64,000 nucleotides of DNA from NCBI RefSeq assembly GCF_013408335.1, contig NZ_JACBZR010000001.1:310001-374000 (forward strand), written 5' to 3'. The DNA comes from Nocardioides panzhihuensis (GTDB lineage: Bacteria > Actinomycetota > Actinomycetes > Propionibacteriales > Nocardioidaceae). Below are positions 18,075 through 25,881 of this stretch, piece after piece (the stretch's first letter is position 1; the number at the start of each line of letters is the position of its first letter). The notes beneath the pieces were generated by a model. The model saw only the letters and a list, made by a program, of their open reading frames with translations, had not been told where the DNA came from and ran no database searches. Made by a program: the position numbers and the translations under genes.

Positions 18075-18388
18075 CAGAGGGTCCTTTCGAGGCGGAGCAT
18101 CAGCAGGTGATAGCCGAGGGTCTTGCCGTGGCCGTCGAGACCGGAGTGGCCCGTCACGCCGCCGGCGAGGATCGAGGGGACCCGGAAGACCAGCGCCGGA
18201 AGATGCGGGAGCTCGGTGCGCACGACGGGATCGGTGACGGCGAAGTGACGGGCGACCGCCTCCGGCGTGAGCGAGCGTTCGAGGAGGGCGTACGCCTCTA
18301 CGTCACGTGGCAGCACGGCGAGGATCAGGGTGTCTCCCTTGTCGCCGGCGCGCACGTCGGCGAGGTCGTCGACGGTCAGCTCGTTCAT
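18074..18388 (-). CDS. AtuA-related C-terminal-type protein
   Basis: 104 residues from ATG 18388. Contains VDDLADVRAGDKGDTLILAVL and a conserved GGVTGHSGLDGHGKTLGYHLL-like tail, typical of the small domain found fused to, or next to, AtuA/DUF1446 proteins. The start overlaps the atuA stop by 4 bp (ATGA) and the stop overlaps the next start by 1 bp. It probably forms a complex with AtuA. Function in the acyclic terpene utilisation family is only partly understood. Confidence 0.8.
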   Translation of the reverse strand: MNELTVDDLADVRAGDKGDTLILAVLPRDVEAYALLERSLTPEAVARHFAVTDPVVRTELPHLPALVFRVPSILAGGVTGHSGLDGHGKTLGYHLLMLRLERTL

Positions 18389-19716
18389 CGCTCCTCCATC
18401 ATGGTCACGGTCGGGGAGACCAGGTCGCGGGGCACCAGGCACGACCGGACCACCAGGCTCTGCTGCGTGCCGGAGCGCGCTCCGCCGCCGCCAGCAGGTC
18501 CGTTCGTGTAGAGCGACTCGACCTCCCAGCCGACCGTGTGCGCCCGGGCGGCGTCGGTCGTGCGGGCGGTGACGCGGAGGCGCACCTCGAGCGGCTCGCT
18601 CGCCGGCGCCAGCCCGCGGAACGCGGCACCGGCACCGATGAGCTCGACACCGATCGCCTCCGGGGCGATGTCGTGCACGGCGGTCAGGCGCTCGCGGACG
18701 ATCTCGGCCGCCAGCTCCGCCCGTGCCAGGGCGCGCGGGCCGGCGTAGGAGATCTGTCCCTCGCCGAGCCAGCCGCCGCGGAAGCCGAGGGTGACCTTCA
18801 GCTCGTCCGGCCTCGCGGCGCCGCTCGCGCCGGCGACCTCGACCCGGTCCGGGCCTGCCTGCTGGAACGAGACGCCGGAGAAGTCGGCGACCACGTCGGG
18901 GGTGAGATACGCATCCGGGCGGTCGACCTCGTAGAGCAGCTGCTCGGTGGCGGTCCGCACGTCGAGCCGGCCACCGCTCCCGGCGACCTTGCCGAGCGTG
19001 GCCGTGCCGTCGGGGCGTACGTCGGCAAAGGGGAAGCCGAGTCGGGCCAGGCCAGGGACCGGCTTGGTGCCGGGGTCGGCGAAGTAGCCTCCGGTGAGCT
19101 GGCCGGCGCACTCCAAGAGGTGACCGACCACGGTGCCGGCGGCGAGACGTTGCCAGTCGTCCGAGGCCCAGCCGTACTCGTGCTGCAGCGGCCCGAGATA
19201 GAGCGCCGGGTCCGCGACCCGGCCGGTGACCACGACGTCGGGGTCCTCGGCGAGTGCCTGTCGGATCCCGTCGGCGCCGAGATAGGCGTTGGCCGAGACC
19301 AGCTCGTCCGCGCACCGGGAGAGCGGTTCGCCGGTCTCCCACACGATGGGGTCGAGGCGGCGTACGGCCTCCAGGGCGTCATCGCCAGTGACGACGGCGA
19401 CCCGGGTGGGTCGGCCCAGCGTCTTGGCAACGGCGGCGACGCGGTGACCGGCCGCGAGCGGGTTGGCGGCGCCGGAGTTGGTGATGATCCGGGTGCCGCC
19501 GGGCTCGATCACGGGAAGGACGGCGCGCATCCGCGCCTCCAGCAGCGGGTCGTATCCGCTGTCGGGGTCGGTGAGGCGACGCAGCTGCCCGGCCGCCACG
19601 GTCCGCTCGCCGAGGCATTCGAAGACGAGGTAGTCCAGCGCGCCCTCTCGGGCCAGCTCGACGGCGGGATCGATCCGGTCGCCGGCGAATCCGGCGCCCG
19701 CTCCCAGCCGGATCAT
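18385..19716 (-). CDS. AtuA/DUF1446 family protein
   Basis: 443 residues from ATG 19716. It has the AtuA family layout: an N-terminal GAGAGFAGDRIDPAVELA, ITNSGAANPLAAG, then VTGRVADPALYLGPL and a glycine-rich CAGQLTGGYFADP. AtuA proteins take part in acyclic terpene or branched-chain acid breakdown in pseudomonads, and their chemistry is not settled. The start overlaps the CitMHS stop by 4 bp. Presence beside a CitMHS carrier suggests a carboxylic-acid substrate; this is inference. Confidence 0.8.
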   Translation of the reverse strand: MIRLGAGAGFAGDRIDPAVELAREGALDYLVFECLGERTVAAGQLRRLTDPDSGYDPLLEARMRAVLPVIEPGGTRIITNSGAANPLAAGHRVAAVAKTLGRPTRVAVVTGDDALEAVRRLDPIVWETGEPLSRCADELVSANAYLGADGIRQALAEDPDVVVTGRVADPALYLGPLQHEYGWASDDWQRLAAGTVVGHLLECAGQLTGGYFADPGTKPVPGLARLGFPFADVRPDGTATLGKVAGSGGRLDVRTATEQLLYEVDRPDAYLTPDVVADFSGVSFQQAGPDRVEVAGASGAARPDELKVTLGFRGGWLGEGQISYAGPRALARAELAAEIVRERLTAVHDIAPEAIGVELIGAGAAFRGLAPASEPLEVRLRVTARTTDAARAHTVGWEVESLYTNGPAGGGGARSGTQQSLVVRSCLVPRDLVSPTVTMMEER

Positions 19717-21083
19717 GCGGCCCACACCGGGATGACGCCGGTGATCAGCGCGACCGCGAGCATGACCAGGGAGACCAGCCACGCCCAGCCGATGAGGTGC
19801 CGGATGTGCTTGCCGATGTCGACACCTGCCAGACCGACCAGCAGGTAGAACGAGCCGGTGAGCGGGCTGATCGGGAAGCCGACGGTCTCCTCGCCGATGA
19901 TCGAGGCCTGGGCGATGTCGGCCGCGGCGATGCCGTGGAGCTCGCCGACGCTGATCAGGACCGGGAGGACGCCGAAGTAGTAGGGGTCCGGACCGAACAC
20001 CAGGCTGAGCGGCACGGCCAGCACGCCGATCAGGACCGGGAGCACCGGAGCCGCTCCGTCGGGAAGCGCGCCGGCGGCGGTCTCGGCCATCGCCTCGATC
20101 ATGCCGCTGCCGTCGAGGACGCCCAGGAAGACGCCGGCCGCGATCAGCGTGGTCGCCATCAGCATCGCGCCCTTGGCGTGCGCCTCGATTCGATCGGTCT
20201 GGTTCCTGAGCCCCGGATAGTTGATGAGCAGCGCCACCACGACGGCGATGAGGAAGACCAGCTCGGGTGTGGCCGCGGCGCTGACCAGAGCTGCGATGAC
20301 CGCCACGGTGAGGGCGACGTTGACCCAGAACAGGCGGGGACGACGCAGCGCCTGCTCCTCGGGACTGAGGGTGGCGATGCCGTCGAGCGGACCGTCGGCT
20401 TCCGGGCGCTCCTCGGTGCCGTCGGAGGCGTCGACAGGCACTGCGGCGAGCCGGCGGGTCTCGCGCCGGCCGAGGAACCACGCGATGGCCAGGACGGCGA
20501 CCATGCCGGCGAGCTGGGCGGGGATCAGCGGGACCCAGAGCTCGTTGGCCGGTACGCCCGAGGTGGCCGCTGCCCGAGCGGTGGGGCCGCCCCAGGGGAC
20601 GAGGTTCATGACGCCGGCGCCGAGGCCGACGCAGGTGGTGAGGACCAGTCGGCTCATGCCGAGCCGGTCGAAGAGCGGCAGCATCGCCGGGATGGTGATC
20701 AGGAAGGTGGTCGCCCCGGCACCGTCGAGGTGGGCGGCCATCGCGAGGGTCGTCGTGGCGAGGCAGACGGTGACGGGTGCGTTCCCGGCGAAGGCGACGA
20801 TGCGGCGGATGATCGGGTCGAACATCCCGGCGTCGCGCATCAGGCCGAAGTACACGATCGCGAAGACGAACATCGCCACGACGCCGACGACCCCGCCGAG
20901 ACCACCGGCGACGAACTCGCCGATCTCGGTGGGGGAGAACCCGGCGACGAGCGCGGTGAGGACAGGGACACCGGCCAGCGCGACTACCGCCGCGACTCGG
21001 TTGGTCAGGAGGAGGGCGAGGATCACCGCGACGGTGACGAAGCCCATGAGGGAGAGCATGGACACGAGTGTGATGACAATCAC
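19713..21083 (-). CDS. CitMHS family carboxylate transporter
   Basis: 456 residues, GTG 21083 with GGA-containing ribosome site 4-8 bases before it. About twelve membrane helices, with CitMHS signatures VPWGGPTARAAATSG and VFGPDPYYFGVLPVL. Family members import citrate or similar di- and tricarboxylates, often as metal complexes with protons. It heads a four-gene operon (carrier, AtuA, AtuA-like small protein, CocE hydrolase) whose members all overlap by 1-4 bp, and is divergent from a LysR regulator 41 bp away. Confidence 0.87.
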   Translation of the reverse strand: MIVITLVSMLSLMGFVTVAVILALLLTNRVAAVVALAGVPVLTALVAGFSPTEIGEFVAGGLGGVVGVVAMFVFAIVYFGLMRDAGMFDPIIRRIVAFAGNAPVTVCLATTTLAMAAHLDGAGATTFLITIPAMLPLFDRLGMSRLVLTTCVGLGAGVMNLVPWGGPTARAAATSGVPANELWVPLIPAQLAGMVAVLAIAWFLGRRETRRLAAVPVDASDGTEERPEADGPLDGIATLSPEEQALRRPRLFWVNVALTVAVIAALVSAAATPELVFLIAVVVALLINYPGLRNQTDRIEAHAKGAMLMATTLIAAGVFLGVLDGSGMIEAMAETAAGALPDGAAPVLPVLIGVLAVPLSLVFGPDPYYFGVLPVLISVGELHGIAAADIAQASIIGEETVGFPISPLTGSFYLLVGLAGVDIGKHIRHLIGWAWLVSLVMLAVALITGVIPVWAA

Positions 21084-21100
21084 TTGTTCCTGTCCAACAC

Positions 21101-21117
21101 CAATACCCGATAGATTG
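21101..21117. promoter_or_regulatory. Probable LysR-type operator between CitMHS operon and its regulator
   Basis: CAAT (21101-21104) and ATTG (21114-21117) form a dyad in the 41-bp gap between the divergent starts, the usual place for a LysR binding site controlling both directions. Confidence 0.5.
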
Positions 21118-21124
21118 ATGTGCT

Positions 21125-22075
21125 GTGAGCATCGATCTGACTCTGCGTCACCTTCGGGTGGTGATCGCCGTCGCTGACGCGGGCGGCTACACGCCCGCTG
21201 CGCGTGAGCTGCACGTGGCCCAGTCGTCCCTCAGCCGCACCGTGCAGGAGGTCGAGCAGCGGATCGGCGTGCCGCTCTTCGAGCGGACGACGCGCCGGGT
21301 GCGTCCCACTCTGGAGGGGGAGGCGTTCCTCGCGACCGCGCGGCGGCTCGTCGCGGAGTTCGACGCCGCGCTCAACCACTTCGAGGGCTATCTGGCGGGC
21401 ACCCGAGGCGCCGTCTCCGTGGCCGCGCTCCCGTCCCTCGCCGGCTCGATGCTGCCGCCCGTGCTCGCCGCGTTCCGCCGGGGTCACCCCGAGGTCGCGG
21501 TGTCGGTGAAGGACGGCTTCTCCGGGGAGGTCCTCGACCTCGTCGTCCGTGGCGAGGTCGACCTCGCCGTCTCGGTCGCCGCCCGTGTGCCGGCCACCTT
21601 GGCCGTACGCCACATCGCCGTCGATGCCTTCGCGGCCGTGCTGCCGGCTGGTCACCCGCTCGCGGCCGAGGAGGAGCTCCGGTGGGCCGATCTGGCGGGT
21701 CAGCCGTTCGTCGCCTTCGAGCGGATCTCGAGCATCCGCAGCTACGTCGACCGGGTGCTGACAGAGACGGGCACTCGGACCGGGGCGCTGACCGAGGCGC
21801 GCAACATCGGTGCCGTCGCGGGTCTCGTTGCTGCTGGGCTCGGCGTCTCCGCCGCACCCAGCCTGGTGCTGCCGATGATGATGTTCGCCGACGTGGTGGT
21901 GCGGCCTCTGGTCGCTCCGGTGGTCGAGCGCGACATCTGTCTCATCCACGACCCGCGGCGGCCGATGTCACGAGCGGCGCTGGCGCTCATGCAGCTTCTG
22001 CTCAGCGCCGGCGAGCGTGAGATCGCCTCGCCGCCGGGGGTTCGGTGGGTTCAGGAAGAGACGGGTCAGGCCTGA
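21125..22075 (+). CDS. LysR family transcriptional regulator
   Basis: 316 residues, GTG start. An N-terminal winged helix (LRHLRVVIAVADAGGYTPAARELHVAQSSLSRT, then RIGVPLFERTTRRVRPT) is followed by a type 2 periplasmic-binding effector domain. Divergent from the CitMHS-AtuA-CocE operon, which it probably activates when a carboxylate inducer is bound. Its 3' end overlaps the CoA-binding gene by 10 bp, tail to tail. Confidence 0.92.
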   Translation: MSIDLTLRHLRVVIAVADAGGYTPAARELHVAQSSLSRTVQEVEQRIGVPLFERTTRRVRPTLEGEAFLATARRLVAEFDAALNHFEGYLAGTRGAVSVAALPSLAGSMLPPVLAAFRRGHPEVAVSVKDGFSGEVLDLVVRGEVDLAVSVAARVPATLAVRHIAVDAFAAVLPAGHPLAAEEELRWADLAGQPFVAFERISSIRSYVDRVLTETGTRTGALTEARNIGAVAGLVAAGLGVSAAPSLVLPMMMFADVVVRPLVAPVVERDICLIHDPRRPMSRAALALMQLLLSAGEREIASPPGVRWVQEETGQA

Positions 22076-22512
22076 GCGCGCTGCCGTTCGAACCAGATCT
22101 TGCTGGGGCAGGTGTCCATGACCATCGGTACGCCGGCAGCAGCGGTGCGCTCGAAGGCGGCCTCGTCGACCACGCCCATCTGGAACCAGACGCCGCCCGC
22201 GCCGATGGCCACGGCCTCGTCGGCGAACTGACCGGCCGCCTCGGAGCGGCGGAAGACGTCGACGACGTCGATCTTCCCGACGGCCGCGGCGGCCTCGGCC
22301 AGGGTCGCGTAGACCTTCTCGCCGAGCACCTCCTTGCCCTCGGCTGCGGCGCCGGGGTGGATCGGGATGATCCGCTTGCCGTGTTGCTGGAGCTCCTGCG
22401 CGATCGAGTAGGCGGTCCGGTAGGGGTCGCCCGAGAGGCCGACCACGGCCCACGTCTCGCTGTCGTCGAGGAGGTTGTCGATGGTGTCGGAGTCGAGCCA
22501 TGCGGCAGTCAT
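22066..22512 (-). CDS. CoA-binding protein, YccU type
   Basis: 148 residues, ATG start. A Rossmann-type CoA-binding domain: WAVVGLSGDPYRTAYSIAQELQQHG, IIPIHPGA, then DVVDVFRRSE and the C-terminal VMDTCPSKIWFER. This compact single-domain form matches YccU-like proteins, which bind CoA in the cytoplasm but have no assigned reaction. Divergent from the acyl-CoA dehydrogenase gene. Confidence 0.85.
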   Translation of the reverse strand: MTAAWLDSDTIDNLLDDSETWAVVGLSGDPYRTAYSIAQELQQHGKRIIPIHPGAAAEGKEVLGEKVYATLAEAAAAVGKIDVVDVFRRSEAAGQFADEAVAIGAGGVWFQMGVVDEAAFERTAAAGVPMVMDTCPSKIWFERQRAQA

Positions 22513-22595
22513 GTCGGTGTAACGAGACGGCGGGCCGGAGGATTCCGGAGCGCCGGCATTACCCGTGAGTAGTTAATGGTCATAAACTGCGACAC

Positions 22596-23768
22596 ATGAG
22601 CGCTGACTACCCGTTGTTCGCCCTCTCCGAGGAGCACCAGGAGATCCGCAAGGCCATCCGCGAGATCTGCGACGCCAAGATCGCGCCGGCCGCGGCTGCG
22701 GTCGACGAGGAGGCTCGCTACCCGCAGGAGGCGCACGACGCGCTGGTCGAGACCGAGTTCTTCGCGCCGCACGTGCCGGAGGCGTACGGCGGTGTCGGGG
22801 CAGACGCGCTCGCGACCGTCCTGGTCATCGAGGAGATCGCCCGCGCGGACGTCTCGGCCTCGCTGATCCCTGCCGTGAACAAGCTCGGCTCGCTGCCGGT
22901 GCAGATCGGTGGCTCCGAGGAGCTGAAGAAGAAGTACCTCGGCAAGCTCGCGGCCGGCGAGGGCAACTTCTCCTACTGCCTCTCCGAGCCCGACGCGGGC
23001 TCGGACGCGGCCAACCAGAAGACCCGGGCCGTACGCGACGGCGACTTCTGGGTGCTCAACGGCGTCAAGCGCTGGATCACCAACGCGGGTGTCTCGGAGT
23101 ACTACACCGTCCTGGCCGTGACCGACCCTTCGATGCGTTCCAAGGGCATCTCTGCGTTCGTCGTGGAGAAGTCGGACGAGGGCGTCTCGTTCGGTGCCCC
23201 GGAGAAGAAGCTGGGCATCAAGGGCAGCCCGACGCGTGAGGTCTACTTCGACAACGTACGCATCCCCGCCGACCGGATCATCGGTGAGGAGGGCATGGGT
23301 TTCACCTATGCCATGCAGACCCTCGACCACACTCGCATCACCATCGCGGCCCAGGCCGTCGGTGTCGCTCAGGGTGCGCTGGACTACGCGCTGGGTTACA
23401 TGAAGGAGCGCAAGCAGTTCGGCAAGCCGATCGCGGAGTTCCAGGGCCTGGAGTTCATGATCGCCGACATGGGCATGAAGATCGAGGCCGCCCGCCAGCT
23501 CACCTACGCCGCCGCCGGGCGCTCCGAGCGCGGCGACAAGGACCTCACCTTCTTCGGTGCCGCGGCCAAGGCGTTCGCGAGCGATGTCGCGATGCAGGTC
23601 ACCACCGACGCCGTCCAGCTCCTCGGCGGCTACGGCTTCACCCGCGACTACCCGGTCGAGCGGATGATGCGCGACGCCAAGATCACCCAGATCTACGAGG
23701 GCACCAACCAGGTCCAGCGCATCGTCATGGCCCGCCAGCTGCTCGCTGGTATCCAGTCGACCCTGTGA
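22596..23768 (+). CDS. Acyl-CoA dehydrogenase
   Basis: 390 residues, ATG start. The full family layout is present: N-terminal helices, the FAD-binding YCLSEPDAGSDAANQKT beta domain, and the C-terminal helical domain with the catalytic base region IYEGTNQVQRIVMAR (Glu). It oxidises an acyl-CoA to the 2-enoyl-CoA in the cytoplasm and passes electrons to electron-transfer flavoprotein. Chain-length preference cannot be read from sequence. Preceded by an AT-rich promoter-like stretch (22571-22588). Confidence 0.92.
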   Translation: MSADYPLFALSEEHQEIRKAIREICDAKIAPAAAAVDEEARYPQEAHDALVETEFFAPHVPEAYGGVGADALATVLVIEEIARADVSASLIPAVNKLGSLPVQIGGSEELKKKYLGKLAAGEGNFSYCLSEPDAGSDAANQKTRAVRDGDFWVLNGVKRWITNAGVSEYYTVLAVTDPSMRSKGISAFVVEKSDEGVSFGAPEKKLGIKGSPTREVYFDNVRIPADRIIGEEGMGFTYAMQTLDHTRITIAAQAVGVAQGALDYALGYMKERKQFGKPIAEFQGLEFMIADMGMKIEAARQLTYAAAGRSERGDKDLTFFGAAAKAFASDVAMQVTTDAVQLLGGYGFTRDYPVERMMRDAKITQIYEGTNQVQRIVMARQLLAGIQSTL

Positions 23769-23807
23769 CCGATCGGTCGCTCTGGCGTCCGCACTATGGT
23801 GTGCGCC

Positions 23808-24329
23808 ATGGGAGATGACGGGTTTCGGCTCCGGAAGTGGCAGGCGTCGGACGCGGGGGTTCTGCTCGCGGCGTACGGCGGGGCGGGGATGGCGACGGAG
23901 AGGCCCGGCGACGTGGCCACCGTTGAGGACGCCGAGCGGCTGATCGCGGACTGGGCGGAGGAGGCGGAAGCTGACCGGGCCCACACCTTCGCCGTCGTCG
24001 ACGGAGACGACGTCCTCGGTCAGATGCGGGTCACGACCCAGCTGCGCGTTCACGGCATCGGCTGGATCTCCTACTGGACCCTCGAGGAGCATCGCGGCAA
24101 GGGCGTCGGCGGCACCGGTCTGAAGCTGCTGGCGAAGCACTGCTTCGACGAGCTCGGCCTGTTCCGCCTAGAGACCGGTCACCGGGTCGACAATCCCGGC
24201 TCGTGCCGTGTCGCGACCTCGGCAGGTTTCCTCGTCGAGGGCCGCGAGCGGCAGAAGCTGCTGTACGACGGCGTCCGCTACGACACCGAGACCCACGCCC
24301 GGCTGGCCACCGACCCCGACCCCGCCTGA
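23808..24329 (+). CDS. GNAT family N-acetyltransferase
   Basis: 173 residues from ATG 23808. RimJ/RimL-type GNAT: FRLRKWQASDAG at the start, the acetyl-CoA loop EEHRGKGVGGTGLKLL, and the end segment LFRLETGHRVDNPGSCRVATSAGF. It would acetylate a protein N-terminus, an amino-sugar or an antibiotic-like amine. The substrate is not predictable. Its stop is followed by the second 21-bp repeat array. Confidence 0.85.
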   Translation: MGDDGFRLRKWQASDAGVLLAAYGGAGMATERPGDVATVEDAERLIADWAEEAEADRAHTFAVVDGDDVLGQMRVTTQLRVHGIGWISYWTLEEHRGKGVGGTGLKLLAKHCFDELGLFRLETGHRVDNPGSCRVATSAGFLVEGRERQKLLYDGVRYDTETHARLATDPDPA

Positions 24330-24344
24330 CCCCGAGAAGATTCG

Positions 24345-24475
24345 TACGTCGCCGAGACGTCACTCCCGACGGTCGAAGCGTCGCTCCGGCGAAACGAGGC
24401 GTCACCTGGGTGACGCCTCGGCCGACGTACGTGACGCTTCGGCCGACGGGAGTGACGCTTCGGCTAGTCCTGGAC
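24345..24475. repeat. 21-bp repeat array 2, orientation-switching, between convergent genes
   Basis: The same unit as at 11961-12101. GTCAC or GTCGC ends lie at 24359, 24380 and 24401, exactly 21 bp apart; GTGAC of inverted units lies at 24410, 24431 and 24452, also 21 bp apart. The array sits between the GNAT stop and the arfB stop and runs 12 bp into arfB. Confidence 0.8.
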
Positions 24476-24889
24476 TCGGCCGCGGAGCTGCTTGGTCTGG
24501 CCGCGCTGGCGCTTCGCGTCGAGACGGCGCTCCTTGGAGCCACGGGTCGGCCTGGTGGGGCGGCGGGCCGGTGGTGGCGGGGCCAGCAGGTCGCGGACGC
24601 GCATCGCGAGGCGTTCGCGGGCAGCCATCCGGTTGCGGTGCTGGGACCGTTGTTCGTGGGAGACGACGACGATCGGGCCGGTCGACCGGCTCCGGATGCG
24701 CGCGAGCTGCGCCTCGTCGAGAACGCCGGAGGACGCCGGGTCCCACTCCAGCTCGACCCGGGAGTCGGTGGTGTTGACCGACTGCCCTCCGGGGCCGGGG
24801 GAGCGGGAGAACCGCTCGACCAGCTCGGAGTCGGGGATCACGAGTCCCTCGGGCAGGCCGGGGCCCGGCTGCACGTGTACGTCCTTCAT
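24464..24889 (-). CDS. arfB: Alternative ribosome-rescue factor ArfB (peptidyl-tRNA hydrolase)
   Basis: 141 residues from ATG 24889; an upstream ATG at 24919 would overlap the preceding gene further and is not preferred. Carries the release-factor GGQ motif in SRSPGPGGQSVNTTDSRVEL and a basic, proline-rich tail (RRPTRPTRGSKERR) that threads into the mRNA channel. It hydrolyses peptidyl-tRNA on ribosomes stalled on mRNA lacking a stop codon. It follows the RelA/SpoT-type gene on the same strand. Confidence 0.9.
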   Translation of the reverse strand: MKDVHVQPGPGLPEGLVIPDSELVERFSRSPGPGGQSVNTTDSRVELEWDPASSGVLDEAQLARIRSRSTGPIVVVSHEQRSQHRNRMAARERLAMRVRDLLAPPPPARRPTRPTRGSKERRLDAKRQRGQTKQLRGRVQD

Positions 24890-24902
24890 CGGCGGGCCCG
24901 GC

Positions 24903-25649
24903 TCAGCCGATCGGACCATGGACCGCGCCGTGGACCTCGCTGCGGAGCCTGGCCATGGTGGCGTCGAGGTCTGCCGCGGTGCGGGCCGCGGCGCCGAGCT
25001 CGTCGCGCAGCGAGGTGGGGACGGTGCCGTCGTACTTGTAGTAGATCGAGTGCTCGACGCTGGCCCAGAAGTCCATCGCGATGGTGCGGATCTGCAGCTC
25101 GACCGGCACGTCCACTGCGCGGTCGGAGAGGTAGACCGGCACCTTGATGATCAGGTGGAGGCTGCGGTAGCCGTTGGCCTTGGGCTCGGCGATGTAGTCC
25201 TCGACCTCGACGACGTCGACATCGGACTGGCTGCTCAGCATCTCCATGATCCAGTAGACGTCGGAGACGAACGGGCACACCACCCGGATCCCGGCGATGT
25301 CGCGGATGTTCTGCTCGACAGCGTCGAGGGTGAGCGGGCAGCCGATCTTGCGCGCCTTCGCGAGCAGGCTGTCGGGCGACTTGAGCCGGGTGCGTACGTG
25401 CTCGATCGGGCTGTGGTCGTGGGCGTGCTCGAACTCCTCGCGCAGGATCGCGATCTTGGTCGAGACCTCGTCGATCGCGAACTTGTAGCGCATCCGGAAC
25501 TTGGCCAGCTCACGCGCCATCTCGTCGCTGCTCGCCTCGACGAGATCGACGAGCCCGGTGATCAGGTTGTGTTCACCGGAGGGGTCGGGCAACGACCGGA
25601 CGGTTGCGATGGTGCTGCGTCCCCCGCTGATCGGGTCGACTGTTGTCAT
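24903..25649 (-). CDS. GTP pyrophosphokinase family protein (single-domain RelA/SpoT synthetase)
   Basis: 248 residues from ATG 25649 with GGAGGGG 4 bases upstream. It has a RelA/SpoT synthetase domain only: IRDIAGIRVVCPFVSDVYWI, then AEPKANGYRSLHLIIKVPV and VELQIRTIAMDFWASVEHS. There is no hydrolase or TGS domain, so it resembles small alarmone synthetases of the YjbM/YwaC group that make (p)ppGpp from GTP or GDP and ATP. Soluble. Followed on the same strand by arfB, both being stress-related; divergent from the hypX-like gene. Confidence 0.85.
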   Translation of the reverse strand: MTTVDPISGGRSTIATVRSLPDPSGEHNLITGLVDLVEASSDEMARELAKFRMRYKFAIDEVSTKIAILREEFEHAHDHSPIEHVRTRLKSPDSLLAKARKIGCPLTLDAVEQNIRDIAGIRVVCPFVSDVYWIMEMLSSQSDVDVVEVEDYIAEPKANGYRSLHLIIKVPVYLSDRAVDVPVELQIRTIAMDFWASVEHSIYYKYDGTVPTSLRDELGAAARTAADLDATMARLRSEVHGAVHGPIG

Positions 25650-25806
25650 GCTCCCCCTCCTGACAGAGCCATCCTTGCAGGCGGCGGCAAGGCACCGGTG
25701 TGGTGCCCAGCGCGGCGCCGGGGGAGCGGTCCGAAGTGCATCAGGGTCTTCCGTCCCTCTTCTGGACGCCGACGTGCACTCGGCAGGGCGCGCTCGATAC
25801 AGTGAC

Positions 25807-25840
25807 ACCCCTCGGGGGATAAATACCCCTCGGGGGATAA
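25807..25840. promoter_or_regulatory. Tandem CCCCTCGGGG palindromes upstream of hypX-like gene
   Basis: ACCCCTCGGGGGATAA occurs twice, at 25807-25822 and 25825-25840, 18 bp apart. Each has a palindromic C-tract/G-tract core with flanking TA/ATA, resembling the operators of CsoR/RcnR/FrmR-type repressors. It lies 42-75 bp before the hypX-like start. Confidence 0.5.
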
Positions 25841-25881
25841 GAGGTCTGTTCGGGCTACCTAGGAGAAGGACACTCCCCCAC

